A stretch of DNA of 64,000 nt from Phytomonospora endophytica (GTDB lineage Bacteria > Actinomycetota > Actinomycetes > Mycobacteriales > Micromonosporaceae), in the NCBI RefSeq assembly GCF_014202425.1, contig NZ_JACHGT010000008.1, forward strand, positions 136,646 to 200,645, read 5' to 3'. The position numbers and the translations under genes were made by a program. Position 1 is the first letter of the stretch; every line of letters begins with the position of its first letter. The notes beneath the pieces were generated by a model. That model did not search any database, was not told where the DNA came from, and saw nothing but the letters and a program-made list of their open reading frames with translations. This document shows, one piece after another, positions 53,808-62,356 of the stretch.

Positions 53808-54941
53808 GTGACCAGCCATGACCTGTCCGCCGAACTCCGTGACCTGGACGCCACGCTCCAGACCGTCGAGTCGGTGCTCGACCTCGACTCGCTCAACCGG
53901 GAGAAGACCGAGCTTGAGGCGTTCGCCGCCGAGCCCGGCCTCTGGGACGACCCCGAGAAGGCCCAGAAGGTCACGTCACGCCTCTCCCACGTGCAGGGCG
54001 AGCTCAGTCGTGTCGGCGCCCTGCGCAGCCGCATCGACGACGCCGGCGTCCTGCTCGAACTGGCCGCCGACGAGAGCGACGAGGGCACGCTGACCGAGGC
54101 GCGCGACGAGATCGCGAACCTGCGCAAGCTCGTCGACGAGCTGGAGGTCCGCACGCTCCTGTCGGGTCCATACGACGAGCGCGAGGCGCTCGTGACGGTC
54201 CGCTCGGGTGCGGGTGGGGCCGACGCCAGCGACTTCGCCGAGCAGCTGATGCGCATGTACCTGCGCTGGGCCGAGCGGCACAAGTACGCCACGGAGGTCT
54301 ACGACGTGTCCTACGCCGAGGAGGCGGGGATCAAGTCGGCGACCTTCGCGATCAAGGCGCCCTACGTGTACGGGACCCTCTCCGTGGAGCAGGGCACGCA
54401 CCGGATGGTGCGGATCTCGAAGTACGACAACCAGGGCCGCCGCCAGACCGCCTTCGCGGCGGTGGAGGTCGTGCCGGTCGTCGAGACCACCGACCAGATC
54501 GAGATCCCCGACGACGAGATCCGCGTCGACGTCTACCGCGCCTCCGGTCCCGGTGGCCAGGGCGTCAACACCACCGACTCCGCCGTGCGGCTCACCCACA
54601 TTCCGACCGGCCTGGTCGTGACGTGCCAGAACGAGCGCAGCCAGCTCCAGAACAAGGCCAGCGCGATGGCCGTCCTCATGGCCAAACTCCTCCAGCGCAA
54701 GCGCGCCGAGGAGGAGGCCGAGATCAACGAGCTGCGAGGTGACGTGACCGCCTCGTGGGGCGACCAGATGCGCACCTACGTGCAGCACCCGTACCAGATG
54801 GTCAAGGACCTGCGGACCGGCTGGGAGACCAACCAGCCCGACGTCGTCCTCGACGGCGACATCGACGGCCTCATCGAGGCCGGGATCCGCTGGCGCAAGC
54901 AGCGCCAGGCCGACGCGGCCGCCGAGGCCCAGGCCGCCTAG
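53808..54941 (+). CDS. prfB: Peptide chain release factor 2 with altered SPF motif
   Basis: 377-aa release factor. The GGQ peptide-hydrolysis motif is intact ([20 protein letters not shown], Gly249-Gly250-Gln251). The codon-reading SPF motif of RF2 is replaced: residues 204-206 read SKY in [16 protein letters not shown] (54417-54425). The rest fits actinobacterial RF2 closely, including the C-terminal [12 protein letters not shown]. No programmed +1 frameshift is present near the start. GTG 53808 is preferred; TAGGCT lies about 10 bases upstream and may be the -10 of a leaderless transcript. A strong hairpin follows the gene. Confidence 0.93.
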   Translation: MTSHDLSAELRDLDATLQTVESVLDLDSLNREKTELEAFAAEPGLWDDPEKAQKVTSRLSHVQGELSRVGALRSRIDDAGVLLELAADESDEGTLTEARDEIANLRKLVDELEVRTLLSGPYDEREALVTVRSGAGGADASDFAEQLMRMYLRWAERHKYATEVYDVSYAEEAGIKSATFAIKAPYVYGTLSVEQGTHRMVRISKYDNQGRRQTAFAAVEVVPVVETTDQIEIPDDEIRVDVYRASGPGGQGVNTTDSAVRLTHIPTGLVVTCQNERSQLQNKASAMAVLMAKLLQRKRAEEEAEINELRGDVTASWGDQMRTYVQHPYQMVKDLRTGWETNQPDVVLDGDIDGLIEAGIRWRKQRQADAAAEAQAA

Positions 54942-54948
54942 ACGACGA

Positions 54949-54976
54949 CGGGGGAGGCGCGCGCACGCCTCCCCCG
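54949..54976. terminator. Bidirectional hairpin terminator after prfB
   Basis: Perfect 11-base arms CGGGGGAGGCG and CGCCTCCCCCG with a six-base loop, between the convergent prfB and glycosidase genes. Confidence 0.85.
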
Positions 54977-54989
54977 CCCCGTCAGTGCG

Positions 54990-56858
54990 CTAGCCCGCCG
55001 CGATCCGCAGGCAGGTGATCGCCGCGGCGCCCGACCACGCCTGCGGCCGGCAGGCCGCCGGGTAGGGGACCGGGCGGGCGTACTCCTCGCGGGAGACGCC
55101 CGAGTGCAGTTCGGGCATGCGGAAGCCGAAGCCCTCGGCGGCGTGCAGGAGGCCGTCGACGACGACCGCCGCCTCCTCGTGCCGTCCGGCGCGGGCCATG
55201 CCGTGGGCGATGATCGCCGAGTCGTGGGCCCACACCGCGCCGCCGTGATAGCCGAGGGGCCAGTAGCCGGCGGCGCCCGTCGAGAGGGTCCGCACGCCGT
55301 AGCCGGAGCTCATCGAGGGGCCGGTGAGCAGCGCGGCGATCCCCGCCTCGGCCTCGGTGTCGACGATGCCGGTCCCGAGGAGGTGCCCGATGTTGCTGGT
55401 CAGCGTGTCGACGGCGTTCCCGTCGCGGTCGAGGGCGATCGCCGGGTAGGTGCCCTCGGGGGTCGTGACCCAGAAGGCGTCGTTGAAGCGTCCGCGCAGG
55501 CCCGCGGCCCACGCGCGCCACTCCCCGGCGCCGTCCTCGCCCAGTTCGTCGAGCAGGTCCGCCGCGCCGACGGCCGCCTCGTAGGCGTAGCCCTGGGCCT
55601 CGCAGAGCGCGATCGGGCCTTTCGCGAGCCGTCCGTCGCGCCACTGGATCGAGTCGCCGGAGTCCTTCCACCCCTGGTTGGACAGGCCCTTGCCGGTGCG
55701 GTCGATGTAGGAGAGGAAACCGTCCTCCCCGACCGAGTCGGCGATCCACGCCAGGGCCGCGCGCAGGTTCGGGACGAGCTCGGCGAGTTCCGCCCGGGCC
55801 GTCCCCGCACGCCAGGCGTCGACGAGGAGGCACACCCACAGCGCGGTCGCGTCGACCGTCCCGTAGTAGAGCGGCGGGAGGGTGATGCCCTCACCGGGCA
55901 TGGTGAACGTCGCCGCGCGCAGCTCGTGCGGGATCTTGCCCGGCTGCTCCTCGGTCGTGGCGTCGTCGCGGGTGCCCTGGAGGCGCGCGAGGACGCGCAG
56001 GGTCGAGGCGGCGATGGACACGTCGACGGGCAGCAGCATGCGCGCCGCCCAGATCGAGTCGCGGCCGAAGAGCGTGAGGAACCACGGCGCCCCCGCCGCG
56101 AGGAACATGTCCTCGGGCCGGTCGGGGAAGGCCAGCCGCAGCGCGTCGAGGTCGTCGAGGGCGACCTCGGCCCAGCGCGCGAGCCGCTCGTCGGCGCCCA
56201 CGGTCGACACCGCCCAGCCCGACGGGCGCGACGCCGACCGCACCACCAGGCTCGGGTCCCGCATCGCGATCGACCACATCAGCGTCGCCGAGCCCCGGGG
56301 CGCGACCGACACCGGCCACTCCAGGTACAGCGCGTCGCCCTCGGTCCGCCACTCCCCGGCCTCGGCGGCCAGCTCGAAGGAGGCCGCGTCGCCTTTCACG
56401 GTCACGCGCGGGCCCTCGACGAGCGCCTCCCAGCCGGCCCCGGAGCCCAGGCCCGACTTGACGTCCTGGAGCGCCCGGAAGTCCGGTTCGACGCGCAGCC
56501 GCAGCAGTCCGCCGACCTCCCGTTCGACGACCGAGGAGACCGTGACGGTCTCGCTCATCCGCCCGGCCCGCACGACCCGCGTGCGCGACAGGCTGACGTG
56601 CGGGTCGGGCAGGGTGTCGTCGACGCTGCGCACGACCGCTTCGAACACGACCGTCTTGGCGCCGCGCTCGCTCACCGCGATCGTCTCCGGCCGCTCGCCG
56701 GCGATCTCGATCTGGAGGCCGCGGGCGAAGCGCCGGTCGCCGTGGAAGAGGCCGTCGACGGCCGCGGTCATCTCGCCGTCGGCGCGCGACCAGGCCTGTG
56801 TGGGGGCGTGGAGCGCGATGACGGCGTCGTGCAGGAAGGGCTGGCGGCCGGGGGTCAT
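54990..56858 (-). CDS. GDE-type amylo-alpha-1,6-glucosidase (MGH1-like)
   Basis: 622-aa soluble enzyme with an N-terminal beta domain (residues 1-230, GDE_N-like) and an alpha/alpha-barrel catalytic domain (230-622). The barrel has FGRDSIWAARMLLP, ELRAATFTMPGEGITLPPLYYGTVDATALWV, and PSMSSGYGVRTLS, hallmarks of the glycogen-debranching-type family. Substrate is an oligosaccharide delivered by the upstream importer. The ATG overlaps the permease stop (ATGA), and it ends at a convergent terminator. Confidence 0.92.
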   Translation of the reverse strand: MTPGRQPFLHDAVIALHAPTQAWSRADGEMTAAVDGLFHGDRRFARGLQIEIAGERPETIAVSERGAKTVVFEAVVRSVDDTLPDPHVSLSRTRVVRAGRMSETVTVSSVVEREVGGLLRLRVEPDFRALQDVKSGLGSGAGWEALVEGPRVTVKGDAASFELAAEAGEWRTEGDALYLEWPVSVAPRGSATLMWSIAMRDPSLVVRSASRPSGWAVSTVGADERLARWAEVALDDLDALRLAFPDRPEDMFLAAGAPWFLTLFGRDSIWAARMLLPVDVSIAASTLRVLARLQGTRDDATTEEQPGKIPHELRAATFTMPGEGITLPPLYYGTVDATALWVCLLVDAWRAGTARAELAELVPNLRAALAWIADSVGEDGFLSYIDRTGKGLSNQGWKDSGDSIQWRDGRLAKGPIALCEAQGYAYEAAVGAADLLDELGEDGAGEWRAWAAGLRGRFNDAFWVTTPEGTYPAIALDRDGNAVDTLTSNIGHLLGTGIVDTEAEAGIAALLTGPSMSSGYGVRTLSTGAAGYWPLGYHGGAVWAHDSAIIAHGMARAGRHEEAAVVVDGLLHAAEGFGFRMPELHSGVSREEYARPVPYPAACRPQAWSGAAAITCLRIAAG

Positions 56859-57688
56859 TCCTTGACGGCTCCTTCGCTTCGGTTCATGATGCGTCGCTGG
56901 AAGATGAAGAACAGGACCGCGACCGGGATCGTCATGAGAGCGGCGGCCGCGAGTTTGATCGGGTACTGCGTGCCCTGGCTGAGCTGACCGGAGGCCAGCG
57001 AGGCCACGCCCTTGGTGAGGGTCGTCAGTTCGGGCGACTGGGTGGCCACGATGAAGTGGCTCAGCTCGTTCCACGAGCCCTGGAAGGACAGGATGATGAT
57101 CGTGATCAGCGCCGGGCGGGCCATCGGCAGCACGATCGACCAGAAGACCCGGAAGGTCCCGGCCCCGTCGATGCGCGCCTGTTCCTCTACGGCCGTGGGG
57201 ATCGACTCGAAGAAGTTCTTCATGATGAACACCCCGGCGGCGTCCACCAGCAGCGGCAGGATCATGCCCGCGTAGGAGTTGTAGATCCCGAGCTGGTTGA
57301 GCACGAGGAACTTCGGGATCAGCAGCACGACCGTCGGCACGGCCATCACGCCGACGATCAGCGCGAAGACCAGGCCGCGCCCGCGGAAGCGCAGGCGCGC
57401 CAGGGCGTAACCGGCGAGGGAGTCGAAGAAGACCCGTCCGAGGGTCACCGCGATCGTCACGATCGCCGAGTTGGCGAACCACAGCGGGAAGTCGCTGTGC
57501 AGGAAAAGGCGCTCGTAGGCGGCGACGGTGAAGGTCTGCGGGAGCAGGGAAACGGCGTTCCCGGCGGCTTCGGCGTCGGTCTTGAACGACGTCGAGACCT
57601 GCACCAGGAAGGGGAAGACGTAGATCACGGCGAGGGCGGCGAGCAGTGCGTACAGTCCCGCCGGGGCGAGCCACCGGGCGCGTCTCAC
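56855..57688 (-). CDS. Sugar ABC transporter permease, MalG type
   Basis: 277-aa permease with six spans. The EAA loop is NFFESIPTAVEEQARIDGAGTFRVF, with conserved Glu-Ala-Gly pattern that contacts the ATPase. GTG 57688 is chosen since the GTGA overlaps the MalF-type stop and GGGGG lies upstream. It works with the preceding permease and binding protein. Confidence 0.94.
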   Translation of the reverse strand: MRRARWLAPAGLYALLAALAVIYVFPFLVQVSTSFKTDAEAAGNAVSLLPQTFTVAAYERLFLHSDFPLWFANSAIVTIAVTLGRVFFDSLAGYALARLRFRGRGLVFALIVGVMAVPTVVLLIPKFLVLNQLGIYNSYAGMILPLLVDAAGVFIMKNFFESIPTAVEEQARIDGAGTFRVFWSIVLPMARPALITIIILSFQGSWNELSHFIVATQSPELTTLTKGVASLASGQLSQGTQYPIKLAAAALMTIPVAVLFFIFQRRIMNRSEGAVKE

Positions 57689-58749
57689 GACCGTCCCCCC
57701 TTTTCGCGGAGGAGCAGGCGCTGGAGCAGGGTGAAGAAGACGATGATCAGGAAGAGGATGAAGGAGATCGCCGCGCCCTGTCCCCATTTCTGGTCGGCGA
57801 AGGCGGCCTGGTACGACAGGTAGGCGGGCGTCATCGTCGTCTTGCCGGGTGCGCCCTGGGTGCCGGTGTAGATTTGGTCGAAGACCTGCCAGCAGCCGAT
57901 CAGGCCGAGCGTGAGCACGGTGAACAGGGTCGGGCGCAGCTGCGGCAGCGTGATGCGCCGGAAGCGCTGCCAGGCGTTGGCGCCGTCCATCATCCCGGCC
58001 TCGCCGAGTTCGGGCCCGATGTTCTGCAGGGCCGCGATGAACAGCAGCATGAAGGTGCCGCTCGTGGTGAAGATCGCCATGAGGATGAAGGCGCTCATCC
58101 CGACCGACGGGCCCGCGAGCCAGTCCCACCAGGACACGCCGAGGACGTCGGAGCCGGTCATCGTGGCCGGGCCGGAGTCGACCCCGAAGACCGAGAGTCC
58201 GATGTGGACGATGCCGCGCGGGTCGTTGAACCAGTTCGGGCCGCCGATCCCGACCCACGACAGCACCTCGTTGACCACTCCGGTGGTGGAGAACAGGAAC
58301 AGCCACAGGACGGTGATCGCGACAGAACTGGTCACCGAGGGGAAGTAGAACGCGGTCCGGAAGACTCCGCGCCCGCGCAGGATCGCGCGATTGACCAGGA
58401 CCGCGAGGAACAGCGCGAGGGCGGTCTGGAGCGGCACGACCAGCAGGACGTACCAGCCGACGTTGCGCATCGAGATGCCGAGGTTCCGCGTCGCCAGCCC
58501 GCCCTCGGTGAGGATCTCGCCGTAGTTGCCGAGCCCGATGAAGCCGACTCCCGGGGCGAGCGGGCTGCCGCGCCCCGACCAGTCGGAGAAGCTCACCCAC
58601 AGCGCCATCAGCACCGGGACCAGCAGGAACAGTCCGAGGATGACCACGACCGGCAGCGTGAACAGCCACCCGGCGGTCCCCTCACCGCGCCGGGAACCGC
58701 GTGTGCGGCGTTTCCCGGCGCGGCGGGGCGCCCGTTCGGCGAGGGTCAT
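57685..58749 (-). CDS. Sugar ABC transporter permease, MalF type
   Basis: 354-aa permease with six spans after a basic N-terminus. The EAA loop is ALQNIGPELGEAGMMDGANAWQRF. A periplasmic insertion between spans carries the long WFNDPRGIVHIGLSVFGVD stretch. The ATG at 58749 is preceded by GGAGG. It is the larger of the two permeases. Confidence 0.94.
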   Translation of the reverse strand: MTLAERAPRRAGKRRTRGSRRGEGTAGWLFTLPVVVILGLFLLVPVLMALWVSFSDWSGRGSPLAPGVGFIGLGNYGEILTEGGLATRNLGISMRNVGWYVLLVVPLQTALALFLAVLVNRAILRGRGVFRTAFYFPSVTSSVAITVLWLFLFSTTGVVNEVLSWVGIGGPNWFNDPRGIVHIGLSVFGVDSGPATMTGSDVLGVSWWDWLAGPSVGMSAFILMAIFTTSGTFMLLFIAALQNIGPELGEAGMMDGANAWQRFRRITLPQLRPTLFTVLTLGLIGCWQVFDQIYTGTQGAPGKTTMTPAYLSYQAAFADQKWGQGAAISFILFLIIVFFTLLQRLLLREKGGRS

Positions 58750-58750
58750 C

Positions 58751-60010
58751 TCAGCCTCCGACCACCGGCGCAAGGTTTCCCTGGACCGTGGTCAGGATCT
58801 GCTTGGGGTCGCCCGACTTCAGCGACTCCAGTTGCGCGTTGAAGTCGTTGATCACGTCGGTCGCGCCGACGTCGGTCGGCAGGCCCTGCGCGTAGGCGGC
58901 GCCGTCGAGGAAGGCGACGAGCGCGGGGTTGTCGGTGCGCCACCGGTCGGCCGCCGACTGGATCGACGGCATCGGGCCGAAGGCCTTGGAGAAGGCCAGC
59001 TGCTGCTCGGTGCCCGTGAGGTGCTCGACGAGTTCCAGTGCGGCCTTCTGGTTGGGGCTGTCGGCGGCCATGCCCCAGCAGTTCGTGTACTGGAGGGTGG
59101 CCTGCCCGGCGGGCCCGGCCGGCAACTGCGCGACCCGGTACTTCACGTCGGGGAAGTCGGCCGACAGGGCGCCGGTGATCCAGTTGCCCTCGATCGCCAT
59201 CGCCGCCAGTTCCTTGCCGAAGGCCTCGCCGCCCCAGCCCGCGCCGAGGTCGGCGGAGTAGGCGAAGGTGCCGTCGGTCAGGTGCTTCTTGACGTATTCG
59301 AGCCCGGCGAGGTTCTCCGGGGAATCGGCGACGGCCTGGGTGCCGTCGGCGCTGACGAGTCGCCCGCCGGCCTGGGCCGTGAAGGCGCCGACGCGCTGGT
59401 ACTGGGCGTCGAAGGCGAGGCCGGCGCGGTCACCCTTCGTCAGTTTCGCCGCTGCCGCGTCGAGCTGTTCCCAGGTGGTGGGGATGTCGGCGTCGGTGAG
59501 TCCGGCCTCGGCCCACATGTCGGTGTTGATGACCAGCGCGAGGGTGGAGAAGTCCTTCGGGGCACAGTAGAACTTCCCGTCCACGGTGAAATTCCGCACC
59601 AGGGAGGGGTGGAAGTCGCCCTTGTTGGTCAACTGGTCGCCGTAGGCCTCGATGGAGCCGTTGGCGGCGTAGGCGGCGATCTGGTCGGGCGAGAGGTAGA
59701 ACAGGTCGGGCGGCGAACCGGCCGCGAAGCCCTGCGAGAGTTCCTGGTTGAGGTTGGTCGCGGGGGTGGCGGTGACCTGCACGCCCGACTGCGCCGACCA
59801 GGCCGCCACCGCGTCCTGGACGGCCTTGGTCTCGGCGTCGCCGCTGGAGCCGAAGAGGATGGTCAGCGGGTCGCTCGACGAGGTCAGCGCGTCGGCGGAG
59901 GAGGCGTCGTCGGGGCTTTCCTCGAATCCCTGTCCGCAGCCCGCCAGCAGGAGCGTCGCGGCGAGGGCCGCGCCTCCCGCCGCGAGCGCGGCCCGTGCGG
60001 TGGGTTTCAC
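58751..60010 (-). CDS. Sugar-binding lipoprotein of ABC importer
   Basis: 419-aa solute-binding protein of the CUT1 class. A lipobox (LLLAGC) gives an anchored, exported lipoprotein. The mature protein follows the family: PLTILFGSSGDAETKAVQDAV, PDLFYLSPDQIAAYA, and AMAIEGNWITGALSADFPDV. GTG start at 60010 with AAAGGAG seven bases away. It lies 24 bases from the LacI operator. Oligosaccharide ligand predicted from the associated glycosidase. Confidence 0.93.
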   Translation of the reverse strand: MKPTARAALAAGGAALAATLLLAGCGQGFEESPDDASSADALTSSSDPLTILFGSSGDAETKAVQDAVAAWSAQSGVQVTATPATNLNQELSQGFAAGSPPDLFYLSPDQIAAYAANGSIEAYGDQLTNKGDFHPSLVRNFTVDGKFYCAPKDFSTLALVINTDMWAEAGLTDADIPTTWEQLDAAAAKLTKGDRAGLAFDAQYQRVGAFTAQAGGRLVSADGTQAVADSPENLAGLEYVKKHLTDGTFAYSADLGAGWGGEAFGKELAAMAIEGNWITGALSADFPDVKYRVAQLPAGPAGQATLQYTNCWGMAADSPNQKAALELVEHLTGTEQQLAFSKAFGPMPSIQSAADRWRTDNPALVAFLDGAAYAQGLPTDVGATDVINDFNAQLESLKSGDPKQILTTVQGNLAPVVGG

Positions 60011-60033
60011 GCTGCATCTCCTTTGACGAGGTG

Positions 60034-60063
60034 ATTTGAACGATCAAATTTTAACGATCAAAA
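60034..60063. promoter_or_regulatory. LacI-type operators upstream of sugar operon
   Basis: ATTTGAACGATCAAAT (60034-60049) is a perfect-arm inverted repeat with ACGA in the middle. The adjoining TTTTAACGATCAAAA (60049-60063) repeats ACGATCAAA and is a weaker copy. The pair lies between the sugar operon and the LacI gene and is probably bound by that LacI protein. Confidence 0.8.
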
Positions 60064-60110
60064 TGATAGGCTCCGGCAAAGCGGCATGTCAAGGACGTGA
60101 GGGGGCGACG

Positions 60111-61112
60111 GTGGCCGAGCAGCGCGTGGCGACGATCGAGGACGTGGCACGGGAGGCGGGGGTCTCCCGCCAGACGGTGAGCAACGTCGTCAACCGGCCC
60201 GGCATCGTCAAGGAGGCGACCCGGCGGAAGGTCCTCGTCGCGATCGAGGAACTGGGCTACGCGCCCAACGCCGTCGCCCGCCGCCTGCGGCAGCGCCGGA
60301 GCTCCACGATCGGCGTCAAGCTCGACGCCTACTCCGGCGGCATCTCCGGCGTCGTCCTCGACCGCTTCGTGCACGCCCTCACCGAGCACGCCTCCTCGCG
60401 TGGCCTGCGCGTCCTCGTCTACGCCGCCCGCACCCTCGCCGACGAGCTCGGCTACATCAACGGCCTCGCCGACGGCGGTGAGGTCGACGCGATCATCCTG
60501 ACCGGCACCGCCCTCGGCGACCCGCGCGCCGAACGTCTCCGCGAGCGCGGCATGCCCTTCGCGGCCTTCGGCCGTCCGTGGGGCGCCGGGGACGCCGACC
60601 ATCCGTGGGTCGACATAGACGGCGCCGCCGGGACGCGGGCCGCGACCGAGCACCTCCTCGCCCGCGCCGGGGAGCACGTCGCGTTCCTCGGCTGGCCTCC
60701 CGACTCCGGGACCGGCGATGACCGCGAGCGCGGCTGGCGTGCCGCCATGGGCGACCGGGCGGCACCCCGACTGGCCACATTGGACGGTGTGAACGAGGGG
60801 CGGCGGCTGGTCCGCGAACTGCTGGAGCGCGGGGAGACCCCCGTCGACGGTATCGTGTGCGCCAGCGACGCCCTCGCCATCGGCGCCCACCTGGCCGCCG
60901 TCCGCGCGGGCCGCCCGGATCTGCAGATCGTCGGCTTCGACAACACCGCCGCCGCCGAGGCGATCGGCATCTCCAGCGTCGAGCAGCTGCCCGAGCGGGT
61001 CGCCGAGGGGATCCTGGAGCTGCTGATGGGCAGCGAGGGCACCGAGATCCGCCGCGGCCCGGCGCCGCAGACCGCCGGGCTGCTGGTGGAGCCGCGGCTG
61101 ATCGTGCGCTGA
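60111..61112 (+). CDS. LacI family repressor of the sugar operon
   Basis: 333-aa regulator. The HTH is TIEDVAREAGVSRQTVSNVV followed by the hinge helix YAPNAVARRLRQRRS that contacts the minor groove. The ligand domain is the periplasmic-binding type with GFDNTAAAEAIGISSVEQL near the C-terminus. GTG 60111 has GAGGGGG upstream. It is divergent from the importer operon, so it should repress that operon until its sugar is present. Confidence 0.94.
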   Translation: MAEQRVATIEDVAREAGVSRQTVSNVVNRPGIVKEATRRKVLVAIEELGYAPNAVARRLRQRRSSTIGVKLDAYSGGISGVVLDRFVHALTEHASSRGLRVLVYAARTLADELGYINGLADGGEVDAIILTGTALGDPRAERLRERGMPFAAFGRPWGAGDADHPWVDIDGAAGTRAATEHLLARAGEHVAFLGWPPDSGTGDDRERGWRAAMGDRAAPRLATLDGVNEGRRLVRELLERGETPVDGIVCASDALAIGAHLAAVRAGRPDLQIVGFDNTAAAEAIGISSVEQLPERVAEGILELLMGSEGTEIRRGPAPQTAGLLVEPRLIVR

Positions 61113-61129
61113 CCCGCTACTTTTCTTCC

Positions 61130-62356
61130 ATGTCACCGGTCGCCCTCGGCGTGGACTTCGGCACGTCCCACACGGTCGCGGTGTGGCGCAGGGACGACGG
61201 TCCCGCCGTGCCGCTGCTCTTCGACGGTTCGCCGCTGCTGCCGTCGGGCGTCTACGCCGACACCGTCGACGGCCTGCGCGCCGGCCGGGCCGCGGCCAAC
61301 GCCGCGCGCGTCGACCCCGCGCGCTTCGAACCGAACCCGAAACGTCGCGTCGACGACGGTTCCCTGCTGCTGGGCGAGGACGAGTTCGCCGTCGTCGACG
61401 TGATCGCGGCCGTCCTCACACGGGTCCGCGCGGAGGCCGTACGGGTCGCGGGCGCGGTCGACGCGGTCGTGCTGACCCACCCGGCGGCGTGGGGTCCGCG
61501 CCGGCGCCTGGTGCTGGAGGACGCCGCCGAGAACGCCGGACTCGCCGGCGCCACGCTGCTGCCCGAGCCGGTCGCGGCCGCCCGCTACTTCACGACCGTG
61601 CTGGGCCGGCGGATCTCGGCCGGGCAGGCCGTGGTCGTGTTCGACCTGGGCGGCGGGACCTTCGACGCGAGCGTCGTGACGGCCGGTGGCGGCGGCTTCG
61701 AGGTCGCCGCCGTCGACGGCCTGGAGAGCCTGGGCGGTGTGGACGTCGACCAGGCGCTCATCGAGCTGCTCGCGCGGGTGCACGGCGAGCGCGAGGGCTG
61801 GTCGCGGCTGATGTCGCCGGAGTCGCCGCGCGAGCGCGCGGCCCGCAGGCTGTTCACCGAGGACGTGCGCATGGCCAAGGAGGCCCTGTCGACCGACTCG
61901 CGCGCCGAGCTTCCGATACCGCTGCTGGACGTGCCGGCGATGCTGACGCGCGAGGAGCTGGAGGCGGTGACCGGGCGGCTCCTGGAGGGCGCGGTCGCGA
62001 CGACGCGGGCCGTGGTCCGCGCGGCGAAGCTGACGCCGGAGCGGATCGCGGGCGTGTTCCTGGTCGGCGGCGCCAGCCGGATGCCGCTCGTCGCGACGAT
62101 GCTGCACCGGGCCCTGGGCGTCGCGCCGACCGTCATCGAGCAGCCGGAGCTGGTCGTCGCGCAGGGCGCGGCGGTCTCGGTTCCGGTGGCCGCGCCGGTC
62201 GTCGCGCCCCCGCCGGCACCCGCTCCGGTGCGCCCGCCGCCCGTCGCTCCCCGGAAGCCGAAGCGGCGGCTCGACTGGCGGTGGCGCGCGGCGATCGCGC
62301 TGGCGATCCTGCTGGCGGCCTCGATCCTGGTCACCCAGCTGACCAAGGTGAACTAG
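61130..62356 (+). CDS. Membrane-anchored Hsp70-like ATPase
   Basis: 408-aa protein. Residues 1-350 are an actin-fold ATPase of the Hsp70 type: phosphate-1 GVDFGTSHTVAV, phosphate-2 VVFDLGGGTFDASVV, and adenosine-site VFLVGGASRMPLVATMLHRALG. The usual substrate-binding and lid domains are missing. Instead a Pro-rich linker (PVVAPPPAPAPVRPPPVAP) leads to a basic segment and a single C-terminal membrane helix (AAIALAILLAASILVTQL). It is likely bound to the inner face of the membrane. Similar short, anchored proteins are known in actinomycetes; function unclear. It sits 17 bases after the LacI gene. Confidence 0.9.
   Translation: MSPVALGVDFGTSHTVAVWRRDDGPAVPLLFDGSPLLPSGVYADTVDGLRAGRAAANAARVDPARFEPNPKRRVDDGSLLLGEDEFAVVDVIAAVLTRVRAEAVRVAGAVDAVVLTHPAAWGPRRRLVLEDAAENAGLAGATLLPEPVAAARYFTTVLGRRISAGQAVVVFDLGGGTFDASVVTAGGGGFEVAAVDGLESLGGVDVDQALIELLARVHGEREGWSRLMSPESPRERAARRLFTEDVRMAKEALSTDSRAELPIPLLDVPAMLTREELEAVTGRLLEGAVATTRAVVRAAKLTPERIAGVFLVGGASRMPLVATMLHRALGVAPTVIEQPELVVAQGAAVSVPVAAPVVAPPPAPAPVRPPPVAPRKPKRRLDWRWRAAIALAILLAASILVTQLTKVN

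Noticed and set aside
53808-53900. Programmed frameshift site in prfB
   Set aside because: The reading frame is continuous from the start; no internal early stop or slippery word is found.
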